DNA from: Pseudomonadales bacterium
GTDB lineage: Bacteria; Pseudomonadota; Gammaproteobacteria; Pseudomonadales; Azotimanducaceae
DNA: 62,245 bases
Direction of reading: 5' to 3'
Assembly (NCBI GenBank): GCA_016779585.1
Contig: JADHNI010000008.1
Span: forward strand, 1 to 62,245
The position numbers and the translations under genes are program-made. Positions 41,656-51,177 of this stretch are shown piece by piece. The notes under the pieces were generated by a model. It was not told the origin of the DNA. It saw only the letters and a list, made by a program, of their open reading frames with translations, and searched no databases. Numbering within the stretch: the stretch's first letter is position 1; every line of letters starts with the position of its first letter.

Positions 41656-43815
41656 TCAGTTTAATAGAAACCGGAATGCTGTGAGATGCACCATCCCGGA
41701 TATTTTTTCGATATGATCCAGCCCGTCACTGGCAAGCAGGTTCACGTTAGCGCCGCCCAGACGGCTTGCAACACTCAACCCTGCGGCACCCTGGTGGCCC
41801 CAGCCATGCGGCACTGACACCACTCCGGGCGTGAGTGTATCCAGGCATCTTACCGGCAGGCGAATGGTACCGGTTTCAGAGGCCACATCCACCACATCAC
41901 CATCAACGACACCCAGCGCTGCCGCATCCTGCGGATGCACGTACACATAGTTGGTCTGCACATCATCACCATGCGTTAACTCCTCGATGTTCTGGGTCCA
42001 GGAATTATGGGTGGCGTGCACGCGTTTGCTGATCAGGCGATAAGGTCTCTCTGCCGGCAGGCCAGTCGGGGTCAGGGCCTGGAGCTCTTCGCGCAGGGCA
42101 TCGGTCACCAGTTGCACCTTATGTTCAGGCGTCAGCGGCTTTTTACCCAGGAAATGCCCCACCGGCGTTGCCGGCATTAGCATGCCGCCAGGTGCATCAA
42201 GCAGGGCTTTAAACCTCGGCGCGCCGGATAGCCGCAGGATCAGGTCCAGGATAAACCGTTGCGGCAGCCCGCTGTTCCCCATCATCCCGTTTAACGCCTT
42301 CATGCCGCGAAACACCCACTGAAGGAACGCCGAGTCATAGAGGTTCACACCGGATACCGTGGCCAGGTCCGTATAAATCGTCGCCTCATCCCGCTGCTCA
42401 CCGCTCGGGGGCACAACCGGTTCCGTTGCTGCCAGGTATGGGATTGACTGCATCCCCAGGAACAGCGGAAAAACAAATGGCAGGTCATATCGTTCAAGTG
42501 GTGAAGTCGCCGGCAGTACATAGTCAGCGATACTGGCGGTTTCATTAAGATAGATATCAGTGACCACCAGCAGTTCCAGCGATTCAAGTGCTGACTTGAG
42601 GCGTGCCGAGTTCGCCATGGTCATCAGCGGGTTGCCACCCGTGACAAACATCGCCCTGATCTGCCCCTCTCCCGGTGTGGTGATTTCATCTGCGAGGATA
42701 CCGCCGGGGAAACCACCGTTCAGTTCACGGAAGCCTCCGATGCGTGATCGGGCTTCACGATTAAAGAGCCCCTGTTTTTGCGCCAGGGCCGGAAAATCAA
42801 AGATGCCCTCGCCAATGAGAGTGCCGCCTTTACGATCAAGGTTACCGGTCACTGCGTTGATAGATTCTGCCAGCCAATGTGCGAGCGTGCCGTGGCCACC
42901 CATGCCGATACCGGTACCGGTCACAAACGCGGCGCCGTTAGCCGCAAGATAGGCATCCACCAGGCCACGCAGTTCGAGTGGGCTGATGCCGGTCAGGTTT
43001 TCTGTCTGCCCCGGTGGCCAAGACTGCACCAGTGTCTTCAGTTCATCAAGGCCTGACATGGCCTGGTTAACAACAGTCTCATTAACGGCGCCACGGGCAA
43101 AAATCTCCTGCAGGAACGACAGGAAGAAATAGACATCAGCATTCGGTTTGATGAACTGGTGTTCACCCGCGATTTTTGCGGTTTCGGTTTTCCTCGGGTC
43201 AATAACAATGACGCGCCCGCCCCTCGCCTTCACTGCCTTCAGCCGTTTCACCGGGTGCGCCACCTGCAGGAAGGTCCACTTCGAGACAACCGGATTGGTC
43301 CCTACCAGGAAAAGACATTCAACATTGTCCAGGTCCACGAACGGCTGGAAGAACGGAAAACCATACATTTCCTGGGCGGCAGCAAACTTGTTCGCGCAGT
43401 CCTGGGTCGCAGAAGAATAGATATTGTGAGAACCAACCCCCTGCATGAAACCCTCGGCGAAAATCGGATGCAGCAGGCTGAATCCGGCAGCTGTGCCAAC
43501 GTACATGCCAATGGACTGGGGGTCATCAGCCTTGAGCGCACGCACCTTCTGGCCAATTTCCCGGTTGGCCTGCGCCCAGGAGATTTCCTGGAACTCGCCA
43601 TCGATTTTCTTCAGGGGTGAGGTAAGGCGATCCGGTGAATCGTACATCCGGTGCTGATGCAGCCCCTTCAGGCACGCGAAACCCAAGGTCCCTATGTGTG
43701 ATTGGTTCGGACGGATATCGACAATCCGGCCATCGGCCACGTCCACCTCAAGCCCGCACGAAGCTTCGCAGATACGGCAGAAGGTGTGCTTTGTGGTAAT
43801 GCTGGGTGGCGTCAT
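41656..43815 (-). CDS. Molybdopterin-dependent oxidoreductase (formate dehydrogenase-like family)
   Basis: A 719-residue catalytic subunit of the DMSO-reductase superfamily. Cys ligands of an N-terminal [4Fe-4S] cluster are in FCRICEASCGLEVD and FACLKG; the Mo ligand is probably the Cys in TQDCANKFAAAQ, not selenocysteine. VRGGRVIVIDPR-like and HGTLAHWLAESINAVTGNLDRKGG cofactor regions follow, and the C-terminal molydopterin-binding domain ends with GWGHQGAAGLSVASRLGGANVN. No electron-transfer subunit or chaperone lies beside it. ATG 43815 is chosen; TTG 43833 is possible. Confidence 0.88.
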   Translation of the reverse strand: MTPPSITTKHTFCRICEASCGLEVDVADGRIVDIRPNQSHIGTLGFACLKGLHQHRMYDSPDRLTSPLKKIDGEFQEISWAQANREIGQKVRALKADDPQSIGMYVGTAAGFSLLHPIFAEGFMQGVGSHNIYSSATQDCANKFAAAQEMYGFPFFQPFVDLDNVECLFLVGTNPVVSKWTFLQVAHPVKRLKAVKARGGRVIVIDPRKTETAKIAGEHQFIKPNADVYFFLSFLQEIFARGAVNETVVNQAMSGLDELKTLVQSWPPGQTENLTGISPLELRGLVDAYLAANGAAFVTGTGIGMGGHGTLAHWLAESINAVTGNLDRKGGTLIGEGIFDFPALAQKQGLFNREARSRIGGFRELNGGFPGGILADEITTPGEGQIRAMFVTGGNPLMTMANSARLKSALESLELLVVTDIYLNETASIADYVLPATSPLERYDLPFVFPLFLGMQSIPYLAATEPVVPPSGEQRDEATIYTDLATVSGVNLYDSAFLQWVFRGMKALNGMMGNSGLPQRFILDLILRLSGAPRFKALLDAPGGMLMPATPVGHFLGKKPLTPEHKVQLVTDALREELQALTPTGLPAERPYRLISKRVHATHNSWTQNIEELTHGDDVQTNYVYVHPQDAAALGVVDGDVVDVASETGTIRLPVRCLDTLTPGVVSVPHGWGHQGAAGLSVASRLGGANVNLLASDGLDHIEKISGMVHLTAFRFLLN

Positions 43816-43893
43816 GACAATAGTGTCTAACAAACGCCGTGCTGATGCATCAGCAAGAAGTGAAGCAGCGACGTTGTGACCTGCCGCGCTGGG

Positions 43894-44361
43894 TCAGGCG
43901 AGTGCTTTCCAGTACTGCCAGGGATATTCGTTGTCGTTGGCAGCCAGCGCCTGTATCTGGTGATGCTCAAAAAAGTTGCGTGACACACGCTGGGCCTTGA
44001 TCAGGAGGCCGCTTGTCTGGCGGCTGCGGGCGTCCGTAAACACGGCTTCCATCAGCGCTTCGCCGACCCCCTGCCCTTGTATGAGCGGCAACACGTAAAG
44101 ACCGTGAAAGAGTCCACCCTGGCCGTTCGGCAGGGACTGTGCGGGCTGCGCATCCCAGGCAGCAACACCAATGACTTCATCGCGGAAGGTCGCGACCAGC
44201 ACCTCGTAGAAGTCGAGGTCCGAATCGCGGTACTGCAGCACGGGCACCGCCAGGCGTTTTACCCGGTGCGCCATGGGCCAGTTCATGACTGCTGACTGGA
44301 TGACCTGGTTGATCTTCGCAAGGTCGTCCAGGGTTGCGCTTCTTATCTTGATGTTTTCCAT
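43894..44361 (-). CDS. GNAT-family N-acetyltransferase
   Basis: A 155-residue acetyl-CoA-dependent acyltransferase: IRSATLDDLAKINQVIQSA at the N-terminus and the acetyl-CoA loop in HGLYVLPLIQGQGVGEALMEA (Q-x2-G-x-G). C-terminal SRNFFEHHQIQAL is also typical. Substrate unknown. Divergent from the DUF393 gene with about 60 bp between starts. Confidence 0.88.
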   Translation of the reverse strand: MENIKIRSATLDDLAKINQVIQSAVMNWPMAHRVKRLAVPVLQYRDSDLDFYEVLVATFRDEVIGVAAWDAQPAQSLPNGQGGLFHGLYVLPLIQGQGVGEALMEAVFTDARSRQTSGLLIKAQRVSRNFFEHHQIQALAANDNEYPWQYWKALA

Positions 44362-44422
44362 GCCCGTTATACGGCTTTGTTCTGACAATGGACCATCTGC
44401 CTGCACATGGCGTAAAAGCAAC

Positions 44423-44842
44423 ATGACAAAAGAAACGCTTTACTACGATGGTACCTGCCCTCTTTGTCGGCGGGAAATTTCACACCTCGAAAAAATTGCT
44501 GACAAAAACATCCGCTTCCAGGATGTACATGGCAGCAACATGGACCCGGCCGAGGCAGAAGCGCGCCTGAAGTTCCTGCATCTGGAAACTGACTCAGGCG
44601 AGGTACTGAAAGGCCTCGACGCCAACGTGGCTGCCTGGCAGCACACGCGCTGGGGTTTCCTGTTTCGCCCGCTGCGCTGGCCGGTAATCCGCCAGATTGC
44701 AGATGTGGTTTACGGCTACTGGGCGGTGAAAAGGTTCGAGCGCCTTTACCCGGAGGGTTACAGGCGGGCAGACACCAGCAGCCAGCAGGACACGTGCAAC
44801 AGCACTACCACCACCGACACCATGGAACGCATGATCCGGTAG
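44423..44842 (+). CDS. DUF393 (YuxK-type) thiol-disulfide oxidoreductase-like protein
   Basis: A 139-residue protein with the family core LYYDGTCPLCRREISHLEK (CPLC redox motif), IRFQDVHGSN and WAVKRFERLYPEGYRR near the end. The last 25 residues (ADTSSQQDTCNSTTTTD onward) are read from the antisense of the neighbouring DUF3429 gene and look non-native, so the original stop may have been lost. Confidence 0.85.
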   Translation: MTKETLYYDGTCPLCRREISHLEKIADKNIRFQDVHGSNMDPAEAEARLKFLHLETDSGEVLKGLDANVAAWQHTRWGFLFRPLRWPVIRQIADVVYGYWAVKRFERLYPEGYRRADTSSQQDTCNSTTTTDTMERMIR

Positions 44843-45195
44843 TACTCCGGCTGCGAGGCAAACACCTCGAGTTTGCGTTCACCGATCATCAGCGCCAGGT
44901 AAAGCGCTCCCAGGCCGAGCAAACCCGGTGCATTGCCTAGATACACAAACACCAGTGCGAGCAACACGACGACGTTGCTTAGCACGACGATCGTCATACG
45001 GGCTTTTTCGTCTGCATCACGGGTGACCAGGGCACTGGACCACCAGCTGCCAGCAAGAAAACACAGGATCGCCATCGAATAGAGCATGAACGCCTTGAAG
45101 CCGGCTTCGGGGCGCACGATGGCAAACACCAGCGCCACGAGGAATGGAATAACACCAAGTGAGCCGAGTATGGTGACGAGTTTCTGTCGATTCAT
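44758..45195 (-). CDS. DUF3429 membrane protein
   Basis: A 145-residue polytopic protein with at least four hydrophobic segments, for example GSLGVIPFLVALVFAIVRPE, AILCFLAGSWWSSALV and TIVVLSNVVVLLALVFVYLG. The GVIPF and GSWWS features match DUF3429, function unknown. ATG 45195 follows AGGGACC. Coupled to nei by a 4-bp overlap; its 3' end overlaps the convergent DUF393 gene by 85 bp. Confidence 0.85.
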   Translation of the reverse strand: MNRQKLVTILGSLGVIPFLVALVFAIVRPEAGFKAFMLYSMAILCFLAGSWWSSALVTRDADEKARMTIVVLSNVVVLLALVFVYLGNAPGLLGLGALYLALMIGERKLEVFASQPEYYRIMRSMVSVVVVLLHVSCWLLVSARL

Positions 45196-46019
45196 GATTT
45201 TGGTCCCTGGCAGGTTGGGCACCAGTATAGACGGCGCGCACCAATTTCATCGCGAACGATTTTAGTGCCGCAGGTCAGGCAGGCCTGCCCTTTCCGCCCA
45301 AAAGCCGCGAACCGGTATGACTCAAACCCGCCGCCCTGTTGTTTCAGTTTTTTTGCGGTTGCCTGGGTGACCGTCACGCCCCTGGTTCTGTAACTGCGCT
45401 GGCTGATGGTCAGCGTTGCGCGGCCGAGGCGCTGGATCTCGGTTTTCGTCAGGTCTGCAGGTCTCGCCTTGGGCGGCACCTTTGCCTGGAACAGGATCTC
45501 AGAGCGCAGGTAGTTACCGATCCCGGCAATAAAACCCTGGTCAAGATAAAGACTTGCCAGAGACCGTCGCTTAAAAGTTTTGTCCCTGAGCCTGCTCACA
45601 ATCATGGCCGCAGTGAGCGATTCGTCCAGCACATCCGGGCCGAGTTTTTTCAGGAAGGGATGCTCTGCCAGGTGCTCGGTCGGCCAGAGCTCCACGTCGG
45701 TGGCACTGAACAGCAGCGCACTGTGGGCATCAGTATGCAACGCTACCCTCAACTGGCGATTTGTGCGGGGGAAGTTGCCGCGCCTGGCAATTCGCCAAAC
45801 ACCATAGAGCTGGTTGTGGGAGTAAAGCGTTTCGCCATGATCAAACTGCGTCAGCATGGCTTTACCATGGCAGGTGACCCGCTCAACCCTTTTCCCTCGA
45901 ACGCGCTTACCCGCACCCTCAAGTCCTGGCAGGGTAAACTCCGCGTCTTCTATGACCTGATCTGCCAGCACCTTGTGCAGCCTGTCTGCGGCCAATCTGA
46001 TTTCCGGACCTTCGGGCAT
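45192..46019 (-). CDS. nei: Endonuclease VIII-type DNA glycosylase/AP lyase
   Basis: Removes oxidised pyrimidines and cuts the abasic site. The 275 residues begin with the catalytic MPEGPEIRLAADRLH (Pro1 nucleophile, Glu2 after Met removal), contain GIGNYLRSEILF (helix-two-turn-helix) and end with a zinc finger with C-x2-C pairs in CLTCGTKIVRDE and YWCPTCQG. Full family length. It is followed by DUF3429 with a 4-bp overlap. Confidence 0.93.
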   Translation of the reverse strand: MPEGPEIRLAADRLHKVLADQVIEDAEFTLPGLEGAGKRVRGKRVERVTCHGKAMLTQFDHGETLYSHNQLYGVWRIARRGNFPRTNRQLRVALHTDAHSALLFSATDVELWPTEHLAEHPFLKKLGPDVLDESLTAAMIVSRLRDKTFKRRSLASLYLDQGFIAGIGNYLRSEILFQAKVPPKARPADLTKTEIQRLGRATLTISQRSYRTRGVTVTQATAKKLKQQGGGFESYRFAAFGRKGQACLTCGTKIVRDEIGARRLYWCPTCQGPKS

Positions 46020-46101
46020 AACACTTCCCTATTACTTCGAACCTTATACGCAGCAGTCACCAAAAAGATCCAATCGTGTGCCGTACACGTAACCAAAGCC
46101 T

Positions 46102-46812
46102 ATGAATGACACCAATCAGACCTGGCTCATCACCGGCAGCAGCATCGGCCGCGCGCTGGCAGAACAATATGCCAGCGCACCCGAGGTCGGGCAGGTGATA
46201 TACACCTGGCGCTCCAAAGAACCGACATTTGGCTCTCCCAAAGTAAAACCCTTACAGGTCGACCTCACCTCTGAGCTGGACATCGAAAACCTGGTGGGCA
46301 ACCTGGATAAGCTGGACGGCATCATCAACGCCACCGGCTTCCTGCATGATGAGAAACATAAACCAGAGAAAGCCATCGCCAGGTTTACGCCTGAGGGCCT
46401 CGTGCGAAGCATCGAACTCAATACGCTGCCCACCGCCCTGCTGGCAAAACATGCGAGAAAACTACTGAAAGCCAGCCCCTCGAGCACCTTTGCCACCATC
46501 TCTGCCAAGGTAGGTTCCATCGAGGATAACCGCCTGGGTGGCTGGTACAGTTACCGGGCATCCAAGGCAGCACTCAATATGATGCTGAAAACCCTCGCCA
46601 TAGAATGGCGCATCGCCCTGCCTCACTGCAGCGTTGCCGCGCTGCACCCGGGTACAGTGGAAAGCCCGCTCTCCAGACCGTTCACCGGCAGGCACCACAA
46701 TGTCATGACGCCTGAAGAAAGTGCTGGCCACCTGAAGCAGATCCTGGACGGGCTCAATCCCGACAAAACCGGGCGTTTCTGGTCCTGGGATGGCTCGGAG
46801 CTGCCATGGTAG
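46102..46812 (+). CDS. SDR-family protein coupled to the photolyase gene
   Basis: A 236-residue short-chain dehydrogenase of the C-factor type: TWLITGSSIGRALAEQ, IINATGFLHDE, TISAKVGSIEDNRLGGWYSYRASKAALNMM with serine and Y-x3-K, and HPGTVESPLS. The nucleotide motif lacks one usual glycine (GSSIGRAL), so cofactor binding may vary. It overlaps cryB by 7 bp; an SDR of this type beside this photolyase is common in marine proteobacteria. Confidence 0.87.
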   Translation: MNDTNQTWLITGSSIGRALAEQYASAPEVGQVIYTWRSKEPTFGSPKVKPLQVDLTSELDIENLVGNLDKLDGIINATGFLHDEKHKPEKAIARFTPEGLVRSIELNTLPTALLAKHARKLLKASPSSTFATISAKVGSIEDNRLGGWYSYRASKAALNMMLKTLAIEWRIALPHCSVAALHPGTVESPLSRPFTGRHHNVMTPEESAGHLKQILDGLNPDKTGRFWSWDGSELPW

Positions 46813-48347
46813 ATCGCCTGCGCCTGATTCTTGGTGACCAGCTGAACGCAAGGCACAGCTGGTACAACGAATTGGATGCCAATACCCTTTATGTGATTGC
46901 AGAGATCCGGGAAGAAGCAACGTATGTGCGTCATCACGTACAGAAGGTCTGTGCCTTTTTCCTTGCCATGCGGACGTTTGCACAGTCACTCGAGCAGACT
47001 GGCCATCGAGTGCTGCACCTCACGCTGAACGACACAGCTGAAACGCCAGATGTCGCTGCCCTGCTGGCACGTCTCGCTGAAGAACACTGCGTGAAAACCA
47101 TTGAATACCAGCGCCCCGACGAGCAGCGGCTTCTGGACAGCCTTCGCAACCTCGCCATCAAGGGCGTAGAGATCACGGAATGCGATTCGGAGCACTTCCT
47201 GGTGCCGTTCGATGAACTGGGTAAACATTTCAGGCGCGGCAAGGCGCATCGCATGGAAACCTTCTACCGGCGCATGCGGCAGACACATGACGTGCTCATG
47301 GAGGGTGACAAGCCAGAGGGTGGCCAATGGAACTACGATGCTTCCAACCGCAATAAGCTGAAGAAAGCCGACCTGGCACTGGTCCCGAAGCCCCTCACCT
47401 TTGCCCACGACGTGGGCGACATCCTGGCGAGGTTAGAGCGGCACAACATCGAGACCATCGGTAACGCCAAACCTGAAACCTGGTTACCTATGAATCGGGA
47501 GGAATCACTCGACCTGTTGTCCTGGTTCTGCAACGAAGCCCTGCCCCGCTACGGCGACTTCCAGGACGCCATGACTGACCAGTCTGAATTCGCCTGGTCA
47601 CTGTTTCACTCGCGCCTGTCTTTTTCCATCAACACCAAGATGCTGCACCCGATGGAAGTGATTGAAGCAGCCGTGCAGGCCTATAAAAAAAACCCAGACA
47701 TCGATACCAGCCAGGTTGAGGGCTTTGTTCGCCAGATCCTGGGCTGGCGTGAATTCATTCGCGGCATTTACTGGGCAAACATGCCGGGCTATAACCAACT
47801 GAACGTGTTGGATGCGAAACAGCCCCTGCCGGATTACTTCTGGACTGGAGAGACCGGTATGAACTGTGTTCGCCAGGCAGTTAGACAATCACTGGACTAC
47901 GCGTTCGCGCATCACATCCAGCGACTCATGGTCACCGGTGTCTTCGGGTTGATCTCCGGAATTGACCCTGATGAGATGGATGCCTGGTATCTCGGGATTT
48001 ACGTCGATGCACACGAATGGGTAGAGATGCCCAACACCCGCGGCATGAGCCAGTTTGCTGATGGTGGCCTGGTCGCGAGCAAACCTTATGCCGCAAGCGG
48101 CAATTACATCAACAAGATGAGCGACTACTGCCAGGGCTGCCGGTACAACGTGAAAGAAAAACTCGGGGAAGATGCCTGCCCGTTTAACGCACTCTACTGG
48201 CACTTCATGATTCGCCACCGCGAGATATTCGAAACCAATCCAAGGATTGGCATGGTGTATCGAAACTGGGACAAGCAGGATGCAGACACCCGAAAGCTAA
48301 CGATCCAGAAAGGTGATGACCTGCTGGAAAAGCTGGGTGAGTTGTAG
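46806..48347 (+). CDS. CryB-type FeS bacterial cryptochrome/photolyase
   Basis: A 513-residue protein of the FeS-BCP (PhrB/CryB) class, known to repair (6-4) photoproducts and bind FAD, a ribolumazine antenna and a [4Fe-4S] cluster. Seen: RLILGDQLNARHSWY at the N-terminus, VEGFVRQILGWREFIRGIYW, FGLISGIDPDEMDAWYLGIY and the FeS cysteines in YCQGCRYNVKEK and ACPFNALYWHF. Normal length. Indicates exposure to sunlight. Confidence 0.93.
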   Translation: MVDRLRLILGDQLNARHSWYNELDANTLYVIAEIREEATYVRHHVQKVCAFFLAMRTFAQSLEQTGHRVLHLTLNDTAETPDVAALLARLAEEHCVKTIEYQRPDEQRLLDSLRNLAIKGVEITECDSEHFLVPFDELGKHFRRGKAHRMETFYRRMRQTHDVLMEGDKPEGGQWNYDASNRNKLKKADLALVPKPLTFAHDVGDILARLERHNIETIGNAKPETWLPMNREESLDLLSWFCNEALPRYGDFQDAMTDQSEFAWSLFHSRLSFSINTKMLHPMEVIEAAVQAYKKNPDIDTSQVEGFVRQILGWREFIRGIYWANMPGYNQLNVLDAKQPLPDYFWTGETGMNCVRQAVRQSLDYAFAHHIQRLMVTGVFGLISGIDPDEMDAWYLGIYVDAHEWVEMPNTRGMSQFADGGLVASKPYAASGNYINKMSDYCQGCRYNVKEKLGEDACPFNALYWHFMIRHREIFETNPRIGMVYRNWDKQDADTRKLTIQKGDDLLEKLGEL

Positions 48348-48362
48348 AAGGGGTCAGGTAAA

Positions 48363-48713
48363 ATGTCGCGCATGAGATTCGCATTTTTCGCAGCCCTGCT
48401 CTTCTACATAAACCACGCCCACGCCATGTCTGGCTCAGATGCCTTTATCTGCGATGTCATTCGCTACAGCACTAATCCGGCAGAAGTCGCTCAAGCCGAG
48501 GCAGAGGCCACCAGCCGGGGTATCTGCGGTTTTGCCAAACCTCCTCCCCCGGAACCCGTGAAAAAAAGGCGAAGACCGCTGACCAATCCTTCAGAAGAAG
48601 CAGAAAAAGCGGTATTTATCGGCGCCCTGATCTGGGCAGTTTCCAACGGTAAGGTAAAGGGGCCGGTAACAGGTCAGCCAACACCACACGGCGGACGACC
48701 TTCGCCGCGCTGA
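48363..48713 (+). CDS. Small secreted protein, unknown function
   Basis: A 116-residue protein with a signal peptide (MRFAFFAALLFYINHAHA), a two-cysteine segment (FICDV ... GICGF), a proline- and arginine-rich linker (PPPPEPVKKRRRP) and a hydrophobic stretch AVFIGALIWAVSNG near the C-terminus. No family recognised. Begins 15 bp after cryB with AGG upstream. Confidence 0.55.
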   Translation: MSRMRFAFFAALLFYINHAHAMSGSDAFICDVIRYSTNPAEVAQAEAEATSRGICGFAKPPPPEPVKKRRRPLTNPSEEAEKAVFIGALIWAVSNGKVKGPVTGQPTPHGGRPSPR

Positions 48714-49388
48714 TCAGCGTTGCAGGATTTTTCTGGAAACGGCGTCAGAAAGCTCTTCGATACCTTCCACATCCGTCGGCAGCACCAACGGCTCAGGTAC
48801 CGCAATGCCGCGCTGGCAGGCGGGCCGGTCTTCCATGGTAAGAATCCAGCGCTGCAGGTTGTCGAGTCCGTCGAGAGATACGCCAGACCAGAAATAGATT
48901 CTTACCCAGCACCAGTTTGCGATATCGGCAATGGAGAAATCATCGGCGAGCCACTCGGATTCACCGAGACGATTGTCGAGCACTTCAAACAGGCGCCGGC
49001 TTTCGTTCTGGTATCGATTGATCGCCGTAGGAATTTTTTCTTCCATCGCACGATAAAAGACATTCGCTTGCCCCATCATGGGCCCAATACCGCCCATCTG
49101 GAACATGAGCCACTGGATCACGCGGGAGCGCCCCTGTAGATCCGTTGGCATCAGGAGCCTGGTTTTTTCTGCGAGATAAATGAGAATAGCGCCGGACTCA
49201 AACACGGCGAAACCATCATCCACCAGCGTCGGGATGCGCCCGTTCGGGTTCAGGCGGACATACTCCGGTGCTTTCTGTTCACCCTCAGCAAGACTGATAG
49301 CATGCACCTGGTATTCCAGGCCCATCTCTTCCAGGGCGACAGACGCTTTCCAGCCATTGGGTGTAGAAGCCGTATACAGTTCCAGCAC
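48714..49388 (-). CDS. Glutathione S-transferase family protein
   Basis: A 224-residue GST of the YfcG/Ure2p-like type: the N-terminal thioredoxin domain has [20 protein letters not shown] and [22 protein letters not shown] (glutathione-binding cis-Pro and E-S), followed by an all-helical C-terminal domain with [19 protein letters not shown]. Substrate not predictable. Same strand as panD, 16 bp downstream of it. Confidence 0.92.
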   Translation of the reverse strand: MLELYTASTPNGWKASVALEEMGLEYQVHAISLAEGEQKAPEYVRLNPNGRIPTLVDDGFAVFESGAILIYLAEKTRLLMPTDLQGRSRVIQWLMFQMGGIGPMMGQANVFYRAMEEKIPTAINRYQNESRRLFEVLDNRLGESEWLADDFSIADIANWCWVRIYFWSGVSLDGLDNLQRWILTMEDRPACQRGIAVPEPLVLPTDVEGIEELSDAVSRKILQR

Positions 49389-49404
49389 AAATGGCTCCGC
49401 GGCG

Positions 49405-49794
49405 CTAAACCGCTTCCGCGACCTGCATCGGGATGGTGTTGGTGCTTCGCTCGACCACGTTGTTGTCGGTGAGATAAACCAGTTTCGGCTTGAAATCGTC
49501 CGCTTCCGCTTCGCTCATCTGTGCGTAGGCGGCGATGATAATTTTGTCGCCAACCTGCACGCGTCGCGCCGCCGCACCGTTCATGGAGATGGTGCCGGAG
49601 CCCGCTTCCGCGAGAATCACGTAAGTGGAAAACCGCTCGCCGTTATCAACGTCGTAGATGTCGATGCGCTCGAATTCCCGCAAGCCTGCCAGGCATACAA
49701 GATCCGCATCAATCGCGCAGGAGCCGTCGTACCAGAGTTCAGCCTGGGTGACAGTTGCCATGTGCAACTTGCCTTTCAGTAAGGTGATATCCAT
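49405..49794 (-). CDS. panD: Aspartate 1-decarboxylase PanD
   Basis: Pyruvoyl enzyme making beta-alanine for pantothenate. The 129 residues contain the self-cleavage site in YDGSCAID (Gly-Ser, with serine becoming the pyruvoyl group), followed by [19 protein letters not shown] and the [15 protein letters not shown] strand. ATG 49794 gives [17 protein letters not shown], the usual N-terminus. Other pan genes are not adjacent. Confidence 0.95.
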   Translation of the reverse strand: MDITLLKGKLHMATVTQAELWYDGSCAIDADLVCLAGLREFERIDIYDVDNGERFSTYVILAEAGSGTISMNGAAARRVQVGDKIIIAAYAQMSEAEADDFKPKLVYLTDNNVVERSTNTIPMQVAEAV

Positions 49795-49932
49795 TTTGAA
49801 TGGTCCCCGTATCAAAAGATTTAGGTCCGATAAGGCCAGCGATTTTGCCTGATTCCGTCATGAAATCAACTTTCGTCCATCCTGAATTAAGCATTATCAT
49901 GCCCTTTCAGTATGGAATACGGGCATATTTTG

Positions 49933-50694
49933 ATGGAAACCTTGAATATCCGGAATGAAGGGGGCGTGCGGATCGTGGAACTGAATCGCCCTGATTCCCT
50001 GAACGCGATCAACGGCCCAATGATTGATGACCTGACCGATGCGTTTGTCGATGCGGCTGGCGACGATTCAGTGAAAGTGCTGCTACTAACCGGGGCCGGC
50101 CGGGTGTTCTGGGCCGGTGCCGACCTCAAGGAAATGGGTCGCAGCAAACATCAACCCAGGCACACTTTCCAGGAAATGATGGATGCGCTGATCGATTTCC
50201 CGAAACCATTTCTCGTCGCCGTGCATGGCGTAGGTGTGGGTATTGGCGCCACCATCTGTGGTCTGGCGGATTATGTGCTCATGGCGGACGATGCGCGCCT
50301 GCGCTGTCCATTTTCAACCCTGGGACTGGTGGCAGAAGCGGCCAGCACCGTGACGTTTCCGCGCCTGATGGGCCGCCAGCGTGCCAGCTGGTTTCTTCTG
50401 TCCGCAGAATGGATGGGTGCCGAGGCATGCCTGGAAGCTGGCCTGGTTGCAGAGATATTGCCGCCTGACGGCCTCCTCGATGGCGCCATGGAGCGGGCAA
50501 ACACCCTTGCTGCCCTGCCGCTGGCTTCATTGATGGCCACCAAGGCCCTGATGATGGATCCACTGCGCGAGCAGATGAAAGCCAGCGCGATACAGGAAAA
50601 TAAAAAACTCGCGAGCCTGCAGGGTCAACCTGCGAACAAGGAAGCGCTGACCGCATTCATGGAAAAACGCGCACCGGACTTTACCGGCCTGTAG
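49933..50694 (+). CDS. Enoyl-CoA hydratase/isomerase family protein
   Basis: A 253-residue crotonase-fold protein: IVELNRPDSLNAING, oxyanion-hole strands GRVFWAGADLKEM and HGVGVGIGATICGLADYVLM, and FSTLGLVAEAASTVTFPRLMG where hydratases carry catalytic glutamates. ATG 49933 is preferred over ATG 49912. Probably acts on an acyl-CoA intermediate; isomerase activity is also possible. Confidence 0.88.
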   Translation: METLNIRNEGGVRIVELNRPDSLNAINGPMIDDLTDAFVDAAGDDSVKVLLLTGAGRVFWAGADLKEMGRSKHQPRHTFQEMMDALIDFPKPFLVAVHGVGVGIGATICGLADYVLMADDARLRCPFSTLGLVAEAASTVTFPRLMGRQRASWFLLSAEWMGAEACLEAGLVAEILPPDGLLDGAMERANTLAALPLASLMATKALMMDPLREQMKASAIQENKKLASLQGQPANKEALTAFMEKRAPDFTGL

Positions 50695-50728
50695 TACCTT
50701 CGCCGGAGTCGCTTCCGAATTGGACTAA

Positions 50729-51040
50729 CTAAAGAGCGTTTACCGCGTAAATCACCAGCAGCGGAAATCCAAAAAACAGCACCCCAACATACCCGATCAG
50801 TAACACCGGCGCATGACTGTAGCGGCACACTAACTCTGATATCCATGTTGAGATGGTAAGTGGCAGCTCGCGGTTTTTCTTAGCAACCGCATCCACCTCC
50901 GCCTGGGAGGCCTGGCCTGCTTCGATGCGCTCGGCACCAACGGCTTCGATCCTGGGTAGTGTCTCTGCCTGGCCTAGCACCGGAAAACAACACACGGCGA
51001 AGCAAAACAATTTGGTGGAAAGACTTTTCAACTCGCTCAT
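50729..51040 (-). CDS. Small membrane protein with signal peptide, unknown function
   Basis: A 103-residue protein: a signal-like segment LFCFAVCCFPVLGQA, a polar region (RIEAGQASQAEVDAVAKKNRE) and a C-terminal hydrophobic helix VLLIGYVGVLFFGFPLLVIYA. No family recognised. Divergent from the ion-channel gene across a 137-bp region that holds an FNR-like palindrome. Confidence 0.5.
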   Translation of the reverse strand: MSELKSLSTKLFCFAVCCFPVLGQAETLPRIEAVGAERIEAGQASQAEVDAVAKKNRELPLTISTWISELVCRYSHAPVLLIGYVGVLFFGFPLLVIYAVNAL

Positions 51041-51146
51041 TTTGTTGTTCCCTTCGGACTGCATGAGTAGATGAAAGTCAGGGTGGACCTGTTAAGTTAA
51101 GAAACAGTTAAGCAGGTGTTTTTCTTAAAGGTTAGTTACTGTCTAT

Positions 51147-51160
51147 TTGATATGAGTCAA
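51147..51160. promoter_or_regulatory. Candidate FNR/Anr-type binding site
   Basis: TTGATATGAGTCAA is a near-perfect FNR box (TTGAT-N4-ATCAA, one mismatch). It is 17 bp before the channel start and 107 bp from the divergent small gene, so it might respond to oxygen or a related Crp-family signal. Short motif; chance occurrence is possible. Confidence 0.35.
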
Positions 51161-51177
51161 ATCCCGGAGCCAAACAG

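Noticed and set aside
41656-43815. Molybdopterin oxidoreductase as a selenocysteine enzyme
   Set aside because: Formate dehydrogenases often use Sec at the Mo ligand, but here the frame has no internal TGA and carries Cys in TQDCANK.
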